Shown: positions 27,481 through 35,392 of the stretch, one piece after another | Position numbering within the stretch: position 1 is the first letter of the stretch | Layout: the number at the start of each line of letters is the position of its first letter | Assembly (NCBI RefSeq): GCF_039872765.1 | Contig: NZ_JBDPZC010000010.1 | Span: 62,001 to 126,000 of the forward strand | DNA: 64,000 nt | Direction: 5' to 3' | Source: Roseateles_B flavus | Lineage (GTDB): Bacteria > Pseudomonadota > Gammaproteobacteria > Burkholderiales > Burkholderiaceae_C | Notes under the pieces: generated by a model | Databases searched by the model: none | What the model was told of the DNA's origin: nothing | Seen by the model: the letters and a program-made list of their open reading frames with translations, nothing else | Position numbers and translations under genes: made by a program

Positions 27481-28824
27481 ATGACGCCAAGCGACCCGGG
27501 CCAGCTGCTGGATGATTTCTCGGCACTGCTGGCCAACGATCCCGGTGCGCTCTCCACGCAGAGCGGCTACTACGTGCCCAATCTGCACGGCACCGGGGCC
27601 GAGGACGTGGTCGCGCTGCTGGACCGGGCGATCCGCCGCAGCCACAGCGACGCCCAGCTCTACTACTTCAGCGGCCAGCGCGGCACCGGCAAGAGCACCG
27701 AGCTGCGGCGGCTGGAGATCCTGCTCAATGGCCAGCCGGGCACGCGCGCCTACATCGTCGATGCGCTCGACTACATCGGCGACACCCACCCCATCGACAC
27801 CCTGGACCTGCTGCTGGTGATCGCGGCCGCCTTCGCCGACCGCCTCAGCCACCCCGATGCCCTGGGCTCCGACCAGGACCCGCATGAGAGCCCGCTGCAG
27901 CGCTTCACCCACTGGCTGGGGGCGGAGGTGGAGATCACGGGCGTGACCCTGGGCGGGGTCAAGGCCGAATTCAAGAAGCAGCAGCAGAGCATCGTGCAGC
28001 GCCTGCGTACCTTCGACCTTTCGCGCCAGGAGCGGGTGATGGCCGAATGCCGCCAGCACATCGGGCAGATGGCCGAGGCCGTGCGGCGGCGCTGGCAGGC
28101 ACCGAAGATCGTGCTGATGGTCGATTCCCTGGAGCGCCTGCGCGGCATCGGCAAGGAGGCCTCGGAGATGTTCGACCGCGTGGTCAAGGTCTTCGACGGC
28201 GACATGAACCAGCTGCGCGTGCCGGATCTGCACATGGTGTACTCCGTGCCGCCCTACCTGCCCTACCTCACCAACATCAAGGCCCTGGTCCAGCTCTTCA
28301 TGCTGGCCTCGGTGCGGGTCTGCGAGCCGCCGTCCAAGGCCCGGCGCGCGCCCCGCGCGACCGGCCTGGACGCCATGCGCCAGGTCGTGGAGCGCCGCTG
28401 CCCGCGCTGGCGCGAGCTGCTCAGCGAGCCCGCCCTGGACCGCCTCATCCTCACTTCCGGCGGCGACCTCCGCCAGCTGCTGCGCCGCCTCCTGCTGGAC
28501 ACCCTGGACGAGGCCGCCTTCGCGCTCGAACGCCTGCCCCTGGGCGAGGACGACCCCATCCTGCACACCGTGGTCCAGCGCCATCGCGTGGAGTTCGAGA
28601 GCCTGGTCGTGCAGGACGAATTCGCGCTGCTCAAGGGCATCGCCGAGCAGAACGCCCTGGACCTGCGCCACCGCGACGAGCTCTCCACCGTGGCGCACTT
28701 CTTCGACGTGCGCGCCGTGCTGAACTACCGCAATGGCGTGGACTGGCTGGACCTGAATCCCCTGCTGTGGGATCTCATCGCCCGCTGGCAGCCGCCGGCG
28801 GCCGCCCATGACCGTGGCAACTGA
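27481..28824 (+). CDS. P-loop AAA-type ATPase of unknown function, partner of a TPR protein
   Basis: I do not recognise a named gene. The product is 447 residues from ATG 27481 (a GTG one codon earlier is equally possible). Walker A is GQRGTGKST at 65-73 and Walker B is IVLMVDSLE at about 210-218. The N-terminus (STQSGYYVPNLHGTGAEDVV) precedes the ATPase core, and the rest is helical and resembles the NTPase module of STAND/NACHT-like proteins without fused repeats. It lies between hom and thrC, on the same strand, and overlaps the next gene by 17 bases. The pair looks like a STAND sensor split into ATPase and repeat chains. A role in stress or phage defence is only inference. Confidence 0.72.
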   Translation: MTPSDPGQLLDDFSALLANDPGALSTQSGYYVPNLHGTGAEDVVALLDRAIRRSHSDAQLYYFSGQRGTGKSTELRRLEILLNGQPGTRAYIVDALDYIGDTHPIDTLDLLLVIAAAFADRLSHPDALGSDQDPHESPLQRFTHWLGAEVEITGVTLGGVKAEFKKQQQSIVQRLRTFDLSRQERVMAECRQHIGQMAEAVRRRWQAPKIVLMVDSLERLRGIGKEASEMFDRVVKVFDGDMNQLRVPDLHMVYSVPPYLPYLTNIKALVQLFMLASVRVCEPPSKARRAPRATGLDAMRQVVERRCPRWRELLSEPALDRLILTSGGDLRQLLRRLLLDTLDEAAFALERLPLGEDDPILHTVVQRHRVEFESLVVQDEFALLKGIAEQNALDLRHRDELSTVAHFFDVRAVLNYRNGVDWLDLNPLLWDLIARWQPPAAAHDRGN

Positions 28825-30553
28825 GGCCTTCAGCGCCCCTGCCGAAGCGGCCTGGGCCCGCCTTGCGCGCCGCGTGGGCCAGTTGCAGGGCTTTGGCTAC
28901 ATCGTGCTGTTCGTGCCGGATCCAGCCGTGCTGGCGCCCTTCAAGGCCCGCCTGGCCGCCTGGATGGGCGAGCGGGGCTGGCCCTGGCTGACGCTGTCCG
29001 AGCGCCAGAGCGCGGGCTTCGCGGAGCGCAGCATCACTGCGCTGTTCGACAGCCTGTCCGCCGAGCCTGCGCCCCGCCTGGTCTGGCTGGAGGCGCACCG
29101 CGGCGCCGGCCAGCCGGCCTGGGAGCAGGCGCGCGGTGAGCTGCTGAGCCGCCTCAATGAGCGCCGCGGCCGGCTGGAGGCCGAGCTGGCGGGCACCCTG
29201 GTGCTTGTGCTGCCGGAAGGCGCGCAACGCAGCGCCGCCGGCCAGGCGCCCGACCTGTGGCACGTGCGCAGCCTGGGCCTGAGCCTGCCCGCGCTGGCGG
29301 GCCAGGAGGGTCAGGTCTTGCCTCTTGCTCCTCCCGTTCCCGATCCGCCGCCCGCGGCGTTGGCCGCGGAAGCGGAAGCGGATCCTCGCGCGGCGGGTGC
29401 GCCTCCCGCGCCCGTCGCAGGCCCGGCTCCCGCCTCGGCCCTCCTGTCCGATGCCGCCTCGGCGCTGTGGCTGCAGCGCTGGCAAGACCTGCTGGCCGGG
29501 CGTTCCGTCGAGCAGCTGGACCTGGCCGATGACGCCCTGCCGGCCTTCGCCCTGCAGGACAGCCTGGCCTGCCAGGACGCCCTGCTGCGCCAGGGGCGCG
29601 CCGAGGAGGCGCTGCAGCTGGCGCAGCAATGGGTGGCGCTGGCGCGTCGCCGCAGGGCGCAGGGCCGGGGCCTGCTGGACATCGCCAGCAGCCGCGAGCT
29701 GTGCGCCGCCCTGGAGGGCCAGGTGCGGATCCTGCTGCATCTCGGCCGCCCGCAGGAAGCCCTGCCACTGGGCGAGGCGCACGTGGCCGTCTGCCGCGAG
29801 CTGCTGTCGCGCCTGGGCGAGTCGCCCGCCGTGCTGCAGGCGCTGGCGCTCGCGCTGGACCAGCTCAGCCGCACGGCACAGATCCTGGGCGACTGGCACC
29901 GGGCCGCCGCCGCCGCCGAGGACAGCCTGGGCGTTCATCGCAGACTGGCCAGCCGCCTGGGCGAGACCCCGGACAGCCTGCGCGGCCTGGCCCTGGCCCT
30001 GGACCGCGCGGGCCACGCGGCGCAAGCCCTGGGCGACTGGTACCGCGCCGGCGCCGTCTACGAGGAGAGCCTGTCCCTGCGGCAGCTGCTGGCCCGTCGG
30101 CTGGGCGACAGCCCGGATGCCTTGCGCGATCTGTCCGTGGCCCTGGACAACATCGGCCGCGTGGCCGAGGCGCAGGGCGACTGGGCGCGCGGCACCGAGG
30201 CGTATGAAGAAGCCCTGATGCTGCGCCGCCAGCTCATCGAGCAGCAGGGCGGCCTGCCCGAGCGCCTGGCCCAGAGCCGTGCCCAGCTGGCGCAAGGCGG
30301 CGCGGCGCCCGAGCTCGAAGCCGACCTGGCCTCCACCCTGCTGGACGCTGCCGCACTGCCCGGCCCCCGGGCCGAGGCCTACCGCGAGGAGGCCGGCCAG
30401 ATCCTCGCCGCGCTGTGCGGCCGTCACCCTGGCGTCGATCGCTACCGGCGGCTGCTGCAGCGATATGCGCTTTCGAATGCGAAGTCCGCGGCGCCCACGG
30501 TGCCGCCCGACACCCCACCCGATCAACCTCAAGCTGGAAGCTCAAGCCCGTGA
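28808..30553 (+). CDS. Tetratricopeptide-repeat protein with an N-terminal domain seen in STAND-type systems
   Basis: The product is 581 residues. An N-terminal domain of about 165 residues includes LNERRGRLEAELAGTLVLVL and APDLWHVRSL, a pattern I associate with the adaptor region of bacterial STAND/TPR proteins. A Pro/Ala-rich linker (about 175-215) leads to TPR-like repeats of roughly 48 residues, each with LALALDxxGxxAxxxGDWxRA and an RLGxxPxxLR junction, over about 325-480. There is no signal peptide or membrane helix. It overlaps the ATPase gene by 17 bases, and its stop overlaps the thrC start (GTGA). Partner recognition through the repeats is likely; the biochemical role is unknown. 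Confidence 0.7.
   Translation: MTVATEAFSAPAEAAWARLARRVGQLQGFGYIVLFVPDPAVLAPFKARLAAWMGERGWPWLTLSERQSAGFAERSITALFDSLSAEPAPRLVWLEAHRGAGQPAWEQARGELLSRLNERRGRLEAELAGTLVLVLPEGAQRSAAGQAPDLWHVRSLGLSLPALAGQEGQVLPLAPPVPDPPPAALAAEAEADPRAAGAPPAPVAGPAPASALLSDAASALWLQRWQDLLAGRSVEQLDLADDALPAFALQDSLACQDALLRQGRAEEALQLAQQWVALARRRRAQGRGLLDIASSRELCAALEGQVRILLHLGRPQEALPLGEAHVAVCRELLSRLGESPAVLQALALALDQLSRTAQILGDWHRAAAAAEDSLGVHRRLASRLGETPDSLRGLALALDRAGHAAQALGDWYRAGAVYEESLSLRQLLARRLGDSPDALRDLSVALDNIGRVAEAQGDWARGTEAYEEALMLRRQLIEQQGGLPERLAQSRAQLAQGGAAPELEADLASTLLDAAALPGPRAEAYREEAGQILAALCGRHPGVDRYRRLLQRYALSNAKSAAPTVPPDTPPDQPQAGSSSP
29311..29321 (-). repeat. Dispersed decamer copy 1 (GCAAGACCTG family)
   Basis: On the plus strand it reads GGGTCAGGTCTTGC, ending at 29321, inside the low-complexity linker of the TPR protein. 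The core decamer is at 29312-29321. It is one of seven copies between 29.3 and 61.8 kb. Confidence 0.6.
29482..29491 (+). repeat. Dispersed decamer copy 2 (GCAAGACCTG family)
   Basis: The exact decamer, inside the TPR protein gene, continues CTGG and lacks the C-run seen in the others. Confidence 0.5.
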
Positions 30554-31959
30554 AATACATCAGCACCCGCGGTGACAAGACCGAACGCCGATTCTGCGAA
30601 ATCCTGCTGGAAGGCCTGGCGCCGGACGGCGGCCTCTACCTGCCCGTGCACTACCCGCAGGTCGATGCGGCCACGCTCACCCGCTGGCGCGGCCTGGCCT
30701 ATCACGAGCTGGCCTTCGAGATCCTCTCGCTCTACATCGACGACATTCCCGCCGCGGACCTGCGCGCCCTGTGCGCCCGCACCTACACGGCCGAGGTCTT
30801 CGGCTCACCCGAGATCACGCCGCTCAAGCCCCTGGAGCCGGGGCTGGCCCTGCAGGCCCTGTCCAACGGCCCCACGCTGGCCTTCAAGGACATGGCCATG
30901 CAGCTGCTGGGCCAGCTCTTCGAGTACGAGCTCAAGCGTCGCGGCGAGACCCTCAACATCCTCGGCGCCACCAGCGGTGACACCGGGAGTGCCGCCGAAT
31001 ACGCCATGCGCGGCAAGGCCGGCGTGCGCGTGTTCATGCTGTCGCCCCATGGGCGCATGAGCCCCTTCCAGCAGGCGCAGATGTTCAGCCTGCAGGACGC
31101 CAACATCCACAACATTGCCGTCGAGGGCGTGTTCGACGACTGCCAGGACATCGTCAAGGCCGTGTCCAACGACCTGACCTTCAAGCGCGAGCACCGCATC
31201 GGCACCGTCAACTCGATCAACTGGGCACGCCTGCTGGCCCAGGTGGTCTACTACTTCGCCGGGTACTTCTACGCGACGAAGTCCAACGAGGAGCGGGTCA
31301 GCTTCTGCGTCCCCTCCGGCAACTTCGGCAACGTCTGTGCCGGCCATGTGGCCCGCATGATGGGCCTGCCCATCGAGCGCCTGGTGGTCGCCACCAATGA
31401 GAACGACGTGCTGGACGAGTTCTTCCGCACCGGTGTCTACCGCCCGCGCGGCAGCGCCGAGACCCATGAAACCTCCAGCCCCTCCATGGACATCTCCAAG
31501 GCCAGCAACTTCGAGCGCTTCGTCTTCGACCTGCTGGGCCGGGACGGCGCCCGCGTGAAGGCCCTGTTCAAGGACGCCCTGGAGCGCGAGGGCCGCTTCG
31601 AGATCAGCGCCGCCGAGAAGGCGGCCATCGCCGGCTACGGCTTCGTCTCCGGCGCCAGCAGCCATGCGGACCGGCTGGCCACCATCCGCGCCACGCAGCA
31701 GCAGTACGGCGTCATCGTCGACACCCACACGGCCGACGGCCTGAAGGTGGCGAAGGCCTGGCGCCAGGCCGGCATCCCCATGCTCGTGCTGGAGACGGCC
31801 CTGCCAGCCAAGTTCGCCTCGACCATCGTCGAGGCCCTGGGCGAGGAGCCGCCGCGGCCCGCGCATTTGCAGGGCATCGAGGCCCTGCCCAAGCGGGTGC
31901 AGCTGATGCCGGCCGATGTGCAGCGCGTGAAGGATTACATTGACGCCCATGTCCGCTGA
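30550..31959 (+). CDS. thrC: Threonine synthase
   Basis: The product is 469 residues, with a GTG start at 30550 fixed by the family N-terminus (V/M)KYISTRGDK. It is a fold-type II PLP enzyme. Lys113 in GPTLAFKDMAMQLL binds the cofactor, and LGATSGDTGSAAEYAMRG is the phosphate-binding loop. It converts O-phosphohomoserine to threonine. The size and the KYISTRG start mark the longer proteobacterial/fungal class. Its start overlaps the stop of the TPR gene, so its translation now depends on that insertion. moeA follows with an 11-base overlap. Confidence 0.95.
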   Translation: MKYISTRGDKTERRFCEILLEGLAPDGGLYLPVHYPQVDAATLTRWRGLAYHELAFEILSLYIDDIPAADLRALCARTYTAEVFGSPEITPLKPLEPGLALQALSNGPTLAFKDMAMQLLGQLFEYELKRRGETLNILGATSGDTGSAAEYAMRGKAGVRVFMLSPHGRMSPFQQAQMFSLQDANIHNIAVEGVFDDCQDIVKAVSNDLTFKREHRIGTVNSINWARLLAQVVYYFAGYFYATKSNEERVSFCVPSGNFGNVCAGHVARMMGLPIERLVVATNENDVLDEFFRTGVYRPRGSAETHETSSPSMDISKASNFERFVFDLLGRDGARVKALFKDALEREGRFEISAAEKAAIAGYGFVSGASSHADRLATIRATQQQYGVIVDTHTADGLKVAKAWRQAGIPMLVLETALPAKFASTIVEALGEEPPRPAHLQGIEALPKRVQLMPADVQRVKDYIDAHVR

Positions 31960-33214
31960 AACCGCTTCCCCCAGCCCCGCCCGCAAGCCGCTGCTGAGTC
32001 TCGACGAGGCCCTGGCGCGCCTGCTGTCCGCCGTCCAGCCCCTGGGCGAGACGGAGCAGCTGTCCACCTTCGATGCCCTGGGCCGCGTGCTGGCCGCCGA
32101 GGTGCGCTCGCAGCTGGACGTGCCCCCGCACGACAACAGCGCCATGGACGGCTATGCCCTGCGCCTGTCTGACCTGCCCGCAGACGGCACCGTGCTGCCC
32201 GTGAGCCAGCGCGTGCCCGCCGGCAGCGTGCCTGCGGCCCTGCAGCCCGGCACGGCGGCCCGCATCTTCACCGGCGCGCCCGTGCCCGCAGGGGCGGATG
32301 CCGTGCAGATGCAGGAGCATTGCGAGGCCATCCCCGGCGAGGGGCTGGGTTCAGTGCGCGTGGTGGATCGCCCAGGCGCCGGCGCGGCCATCCGCCGCCG
32401 CGGTGAGGATGTGCAGGCGGGCAGCGTGGTGCTGGCCGCCGGCCATCGCCTGGACCCGGCCGCCCTGGGCCTGGCCGCCACCGTGGGGGCTGCCTCGCTG
32501 AGCGTGGCCCGCCGCGTGCGCGTGGCCCTCTTCTCCACGGGCGACGAGCTCGCCATGCCCGGCGAGCCCCTGAAGCCCGGCGCCATCTACAACAGCAACC
32601 GCTTCACCCTGCGCGGCCTGCTGCAGCAGCTGGGCTGCGAGGTGCAGGACCTGGGCATCGTGCCCGACACCCTGGACGCCACCCGGGCCGCCCTGCGCGC
32701 CGCTGCGGCCAGCGCCGACCTCATCCTCACCTCGGGCGGCGTGTCCGTGGGCGAGGAGGACCACCTGCGCCCCGCCGTGCAGGCCGAAGGCCAGCTGGAC
32801 CTCTGGCAGATGGCCATCAAGCCCGGCAAGCCCCTGGCCTTCGGCGCGGTGCGCCGTCCGGGGCAGGAGGGCCGCCAGGCCTGGTTCATCGGCCTGCCTG
32901 GCAATCCGGTGTCCAGCTTCGTGACCTTTCTGCTGGCGGTGCGTCCGGTGATCCTGCGCTTGCAGGGGGCGGCCGACGTCGCCCCGAAGGCCTACCTCCT
33001 GCGTGCCGACTTCAACTGGCCGCGCGCCGACAAGCGCCGCGAGTTCCTGCGCGCCCGGCTCAATGCTCAAGGCGGCCTGGAACTCTTCGCCAACCAGGGC
33101 TCGGGCGTGCTGAGTTCGGCGGTGTGGGGCGACGGTCTTGTTGACGTGGCGCCAGGCATGCCCATCCAGGCCGGCGATACTGTGCGCTTCCTTCCCTTCA
33201 ACGCCCTGCAATGA
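31949..33214 (+). CDS. moeA: Molybdopterin molybdenumtransferase
   Basis: The product is 421 residues from ATG 31949; a TTG at 31940 is also in frame. MoeA hallmarks are DVPPHDNSAMDGYALR near residue 55, RIFTGAPVPAGADAVQMQE and the MPT-binding-like domain VALFSTGDEL with LTSGGVSVGEED. GLPGNPVSSFVTF closes the domain. The enzyme inserts molybdate into adenylated molybdopterin in the cytoplasm. It overlaps thrC upstream and moaD downstream (ATGA). The molybdenum hydroxylase encoded at 46 kb in this window would need the finished cofactor, in its cytosine dinucleotide form. Confidence 0.94.
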   Translation: MSAETASPSPARKPLLSLDEALARLLSAVQPLGETEQLSTFDALGRVLAAEVRSQLDVPPHDNSAMDGYALRLSDLPADGTVLPVSQRVPAGSVPAALQPGTAARIFTGAPVPAGADAVQMQEHCEAIPGEGLGSVRVVDRPGAGAAIRRRGEDVQAGSVVLAAGHRLDPAALGLAATVGAASLSVARRVRVALFSTGDELAMPGEPLKPGAIYNSNRFTLRGLLQQLGCEVQDLGIVPDTLDATRAALRAAAASADLILTSGGVSVGEEDHLRPAVQAEGQLDLWQMAIKPGKPLAFGAVRRPGQEGRQAWFIGLPGNPVSSFVTFLLAVRPVILRLQGAADVAPKAYLLRADFNWPRADKRREFLRARLNAQGGLELFANQGSGVLSSAVWGDGLVDVAPGMPIQAGDTVRFLPFNALQ

Positions 33215-33465
33215 GCTCCATCACCGTCCGCTACTTCGCTTCGCTGCGCGAGGCCCTGGGTGAGCAGGAGACACTGCCCTGGCAGGAGGGCCAGACCCTG
33301 GGCCAGTTGCGCGACACGCTGCTGGCACGCGGTGAGCCCCATGCCAGCGCCCTGGCCCGCACGCGCGCCGTGCGCTGCGCGCTGAACCAGCAGCTGGCCA
33401 AGGAATCTGCCGCCATCCCGGCCGGGGCGGAGGTCGCCTTCTTCCCGCCGGTGACGGGGGGCTGA
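33211..33465 (+). CDS. moaD: Molybdopterin synthase sulfur-carrier subunit
   Basis: The product is 84 residues with a ubiquitin-like fold: ITVRYFASLREALG at the start and the obligatory C-terminal Gly-Gly in VTGG, which is adenylated and then thiocarboxylated to donate sulfur to precursor Z. It is coupled to moeA by ATGA. In most relatives moaE follows immediately; here a convergent AraC-type gene begins eight bases after the stop, so moaE must lie elsewhere. Confidence 0.93.
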   Translation: MSSITVRYFASLREALGEQETLPWQEGQTLGQLRDTLLARGEPHASALARTRAVRCALNQQLAKESAAIPAGAEVAFFPPVTGG

Positions 33466-33472
33466 GCCCGCT

Positions 33473-34384
33473 TCAGCCCGCGGCGATCTGGGTCCGGCGG
33501 TAGCTCGCCGGGGATCGGCCGATCAGCCGGCTGAACTCGCGGGTGAAATGGGCCTGGTCGTAGAAGCCCAGGGACTGCGCCAGGTCCGCCAGGTCCACGG
33601 CCTCGGGCGAGGAGAGTCGGTGCACAGCCTCCTGAAGCCGGAAGCGTTGCACCACCCACTTGGGCGGCACGCCCACATGCTCCTGGAAGAGGCGCTGCAG
33701 CTGGCGCTCGCTCATGGACAGCGCACGGGCCAGGGCGCTGACGCTGCAGGGGCCTTCGTCCGCCGCCGCCACGGCCACGGCCTGCGCTGCCAGCGGCTCG
33801 GGCAGCTTCGCGCCTCGTACCAGCGGCTGCAGGAAGGCCTGGGCATGGGCGCACAGGGCCGCTGGATCCTCGGCGTCCAGCACCGCCGACTCGGCCGCCG
33901 CGCTGGGCAGGCCCCAGAGCGCGGCCGTCGAGACCTGCCGGTCCGTCAGCGCGGACATCGGACCCTGCAACAGGGGGCGCAGGCCGCCGACCCGGAATCG
34001 CAGGCCCAGCACGCGCCCCCGGCCTTGCAGCTGTCGTTCGAAGACCCGCCGCAGCACGCCGTGGACGGCCGTGCATCCGCGATCGAACACCAGATGCGCA
34101 TGAGGAAAGGGCAGGGTGCGCTGGCTCTGCGCGGGCTGGCCGGACAGATCCCATTGCACGCACCACAGGAACTCGACGAAGGGGCTCAGCCAGGGCTCGG
34201 CCGGGTGGCGCTGCAGCTGGATGCGCCGGGCGGCGCCGGCGGGGTCGATGATGCCGCGCTGGTGCAGCGGCTGGTCCCGGCCCTGCGGCGGCGCGTCGGG
34301 TTTTTGCAATCCTTGTGGCGCCGGGCTGCCTAGAGTGCCGGGCTTGCACTCCGCGGGAGTGTGGGACGAAAGGATCAAGGACAT
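33473..34384 (-). CDS. AraC-family transcriptional regulator
   Basis: The open frame gives up to 303 residues. The C-terminal two-helix-turn-helix AraC domain is clear: VSALARALSMSERQLQRLF for the first helix pair, and DLADLAQSLGFYDQAHFTR plus FSRLIGRSPASYRRTQ for the second. The N-terminal sensing domain begins around WLSPFVEFLWCVQWDL. The 5' end is uncertain: the first ATG (34384) would overlap the start codon of the divergent DUF3224 gene, and the first 45 residues are unlike the family, so a later start is possible. It probably regulates the divergent DUF3224 gene. Confidence 0.82.
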   Translation of the reverse strand: MSLILSSHTPAECKPGTLGSPAPQGLQKPDAPPQGRDQPLHQRGIIDPAGAARRIQLQRHPAEPWLSPFVEFLWCVQWDLSGQPAQSQRTLPFPHAHLVFDRGCTAVHGVLRRVFERQLQGRGRVLGLRFRVGGLRPLLQGPMSALTDRQVSTAALWGLPSAAAESAVLDAEDPAALCAHAQAFLQPLVRGAKLPEPLAAQAVAVAAADEGPCSVSALARALSMSERQLQRLFQEHVGVPPKWVVQRFRLQEAVHRLSSPEAVDLADLAQSLGFYDQAHFTREFSRLIGRSPASYRRTQIAAG

Positions 34385-34931
34385 GGAAATTCAGACTTCG
34401 GCAGCAAGGACACGGGCCCAGGCGGTGCTGGGAGGCATCGGCAGGGCCGCGGGCTGCCTCGCCCTGGCCCTGTGCGGCCTGTCGGCGGCGAGCGGTGCGG
34501 AGCCGGGCGGGCTGGACGCGGGGCAGGCCTGGGCCCGCAGTATCTCCGGAACGATGGAGGTGACGCTCAGTGCCCTGGACCCGTCGGTGGCCGCCCAGCC
34601 TGGGTCGCCGGTGCTCGGCCGCAAGGGCCTGAGCAAGCGCTATCACGGCGTGCTCGAGGCACTGGCGGAGGGCGAGATGCTCACGGCCGGCGGGACGGTC
34701 AAGGGCTCTGGCGCCTATGTGGCCGTGGAGCGCGTCGTGGGTGCGCTGGACGGGCGCTCGGGCAGCTTCGCCCTGGTCCATCGCGGGGTGATGCAGGGCA
34801 GCCAGCAGGTCCTGCTCGTCAGCGTGGTGCCGGACTCCGGCACCGGTGAGCTGGCCGGCCTGCGCGGCGTCCTGCAGATCGAGCGGCGGGATGGGCAGCA
34901 CCACTACCGCTTCGACTACACGCTGCCCTGA
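34383..34931 (+). CDS. DUF3224-domain protein
   Basis: The product is 182 residues. A hydrophobic stretch near the N-terminus (CLALALCGLSAASGA) suggests export. The rest is a DUF3224 domain with GSGAYVAVERVVGALDGRSG, FALVHRGVMQG and VVPDSGTGELAGLRG, motifs shared with small beta-barrel proteins of the allene-oxide-cyclase-like fold. No enzymatic role is established for this family. It starts within two bases of the divergent AraC reading frame, and its stop codon abuts the stop of the convergent MAPEG gene (TGATCA, 34929-34934). Confidence 0.85.
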   Translation: MEIQTSAARTRAQAVLGGIGRAAGCLALALCGLSAASGAEPGGLDAGQAWARSISGTMEVTLSALDPSVAAQPGSPVLGRKGLSKRYHGVLEALAEGEMLTAGGTVKGSGAYVAVERVVGALDGRSGSFALVHRGVMQGSQQVLLVSVVPDSGTGELAGLRGVLQIERRDGQHHYRFDYTLP

Positions 34932-35345
34932 TCACCCGGGCTGGATCAGCCGCCCTGCCAGCCACAGCTGCGCGCCCACGCCCAGCAGAAAGCACAGCGT
35001 GCGCGGCACGATGGGCAGTCCGGCGATGCTGACGGCGTAGTGCCCCACGCGGGCCCAGAAGTAGAGCTGGGCGGCCAGCGCCGTGCCGGCATCCTGACGC
35101 CCGGCCAGCACCACGGCCAGGACCAGCGGGGCGAAGACCACCAGGTTCTCGACGGCATTCAGGTGGGCGCGCCAGGCCCGCTGCGCCCAGAGCGCGCGCG
35201 GCGGCGGGTCGGCGGGCGGGAACCAGGCCCAGCCCGGGGGGCCCAGCTCCTTGAAGCGATTGGCCACATAGGGCAGCCAGAGCAGGGCGCACCAACCGGC
35301 CGAGAGGGCCAGCCACTGCAATTCGGGGGACGTAGACTGCGGCAC
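34932..35345 (-). CDS. MAPEG-family membrane protein
   Basis: The product is 137 residues with four predicted membrane segments. The hallmark is RAHLNAVENLVVFAPLVL, with the Asn/Glu pair that binds glutathione in MAPEG enzymes (microsomal GST-like). Bacterial MAPEG proteins may conjugate or reduce lipophilic electrophiles; many are untested. It lies head-to-head with an AraC-type gene 47 bases away, which may control it. Confidence 0.88.
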   Translation of the reverse strand: MPQSTSPELQWLALSAGWCALLWLPYVANRFKELGPPGWAWFPPADPPPRALWAQRAWRAHLNAVENLVVFAPLVLAVVLAGRQDAGTALAAQLYFWARVGHYAVSIAGLPIVPRTLCFLLGVGAQLWLAGRLIQPG

Positions 35346-35392
35346 CGAGGCCTCCTGTTGTTGAGCAGGCCCAGACCATAATCAGGAGCGCC

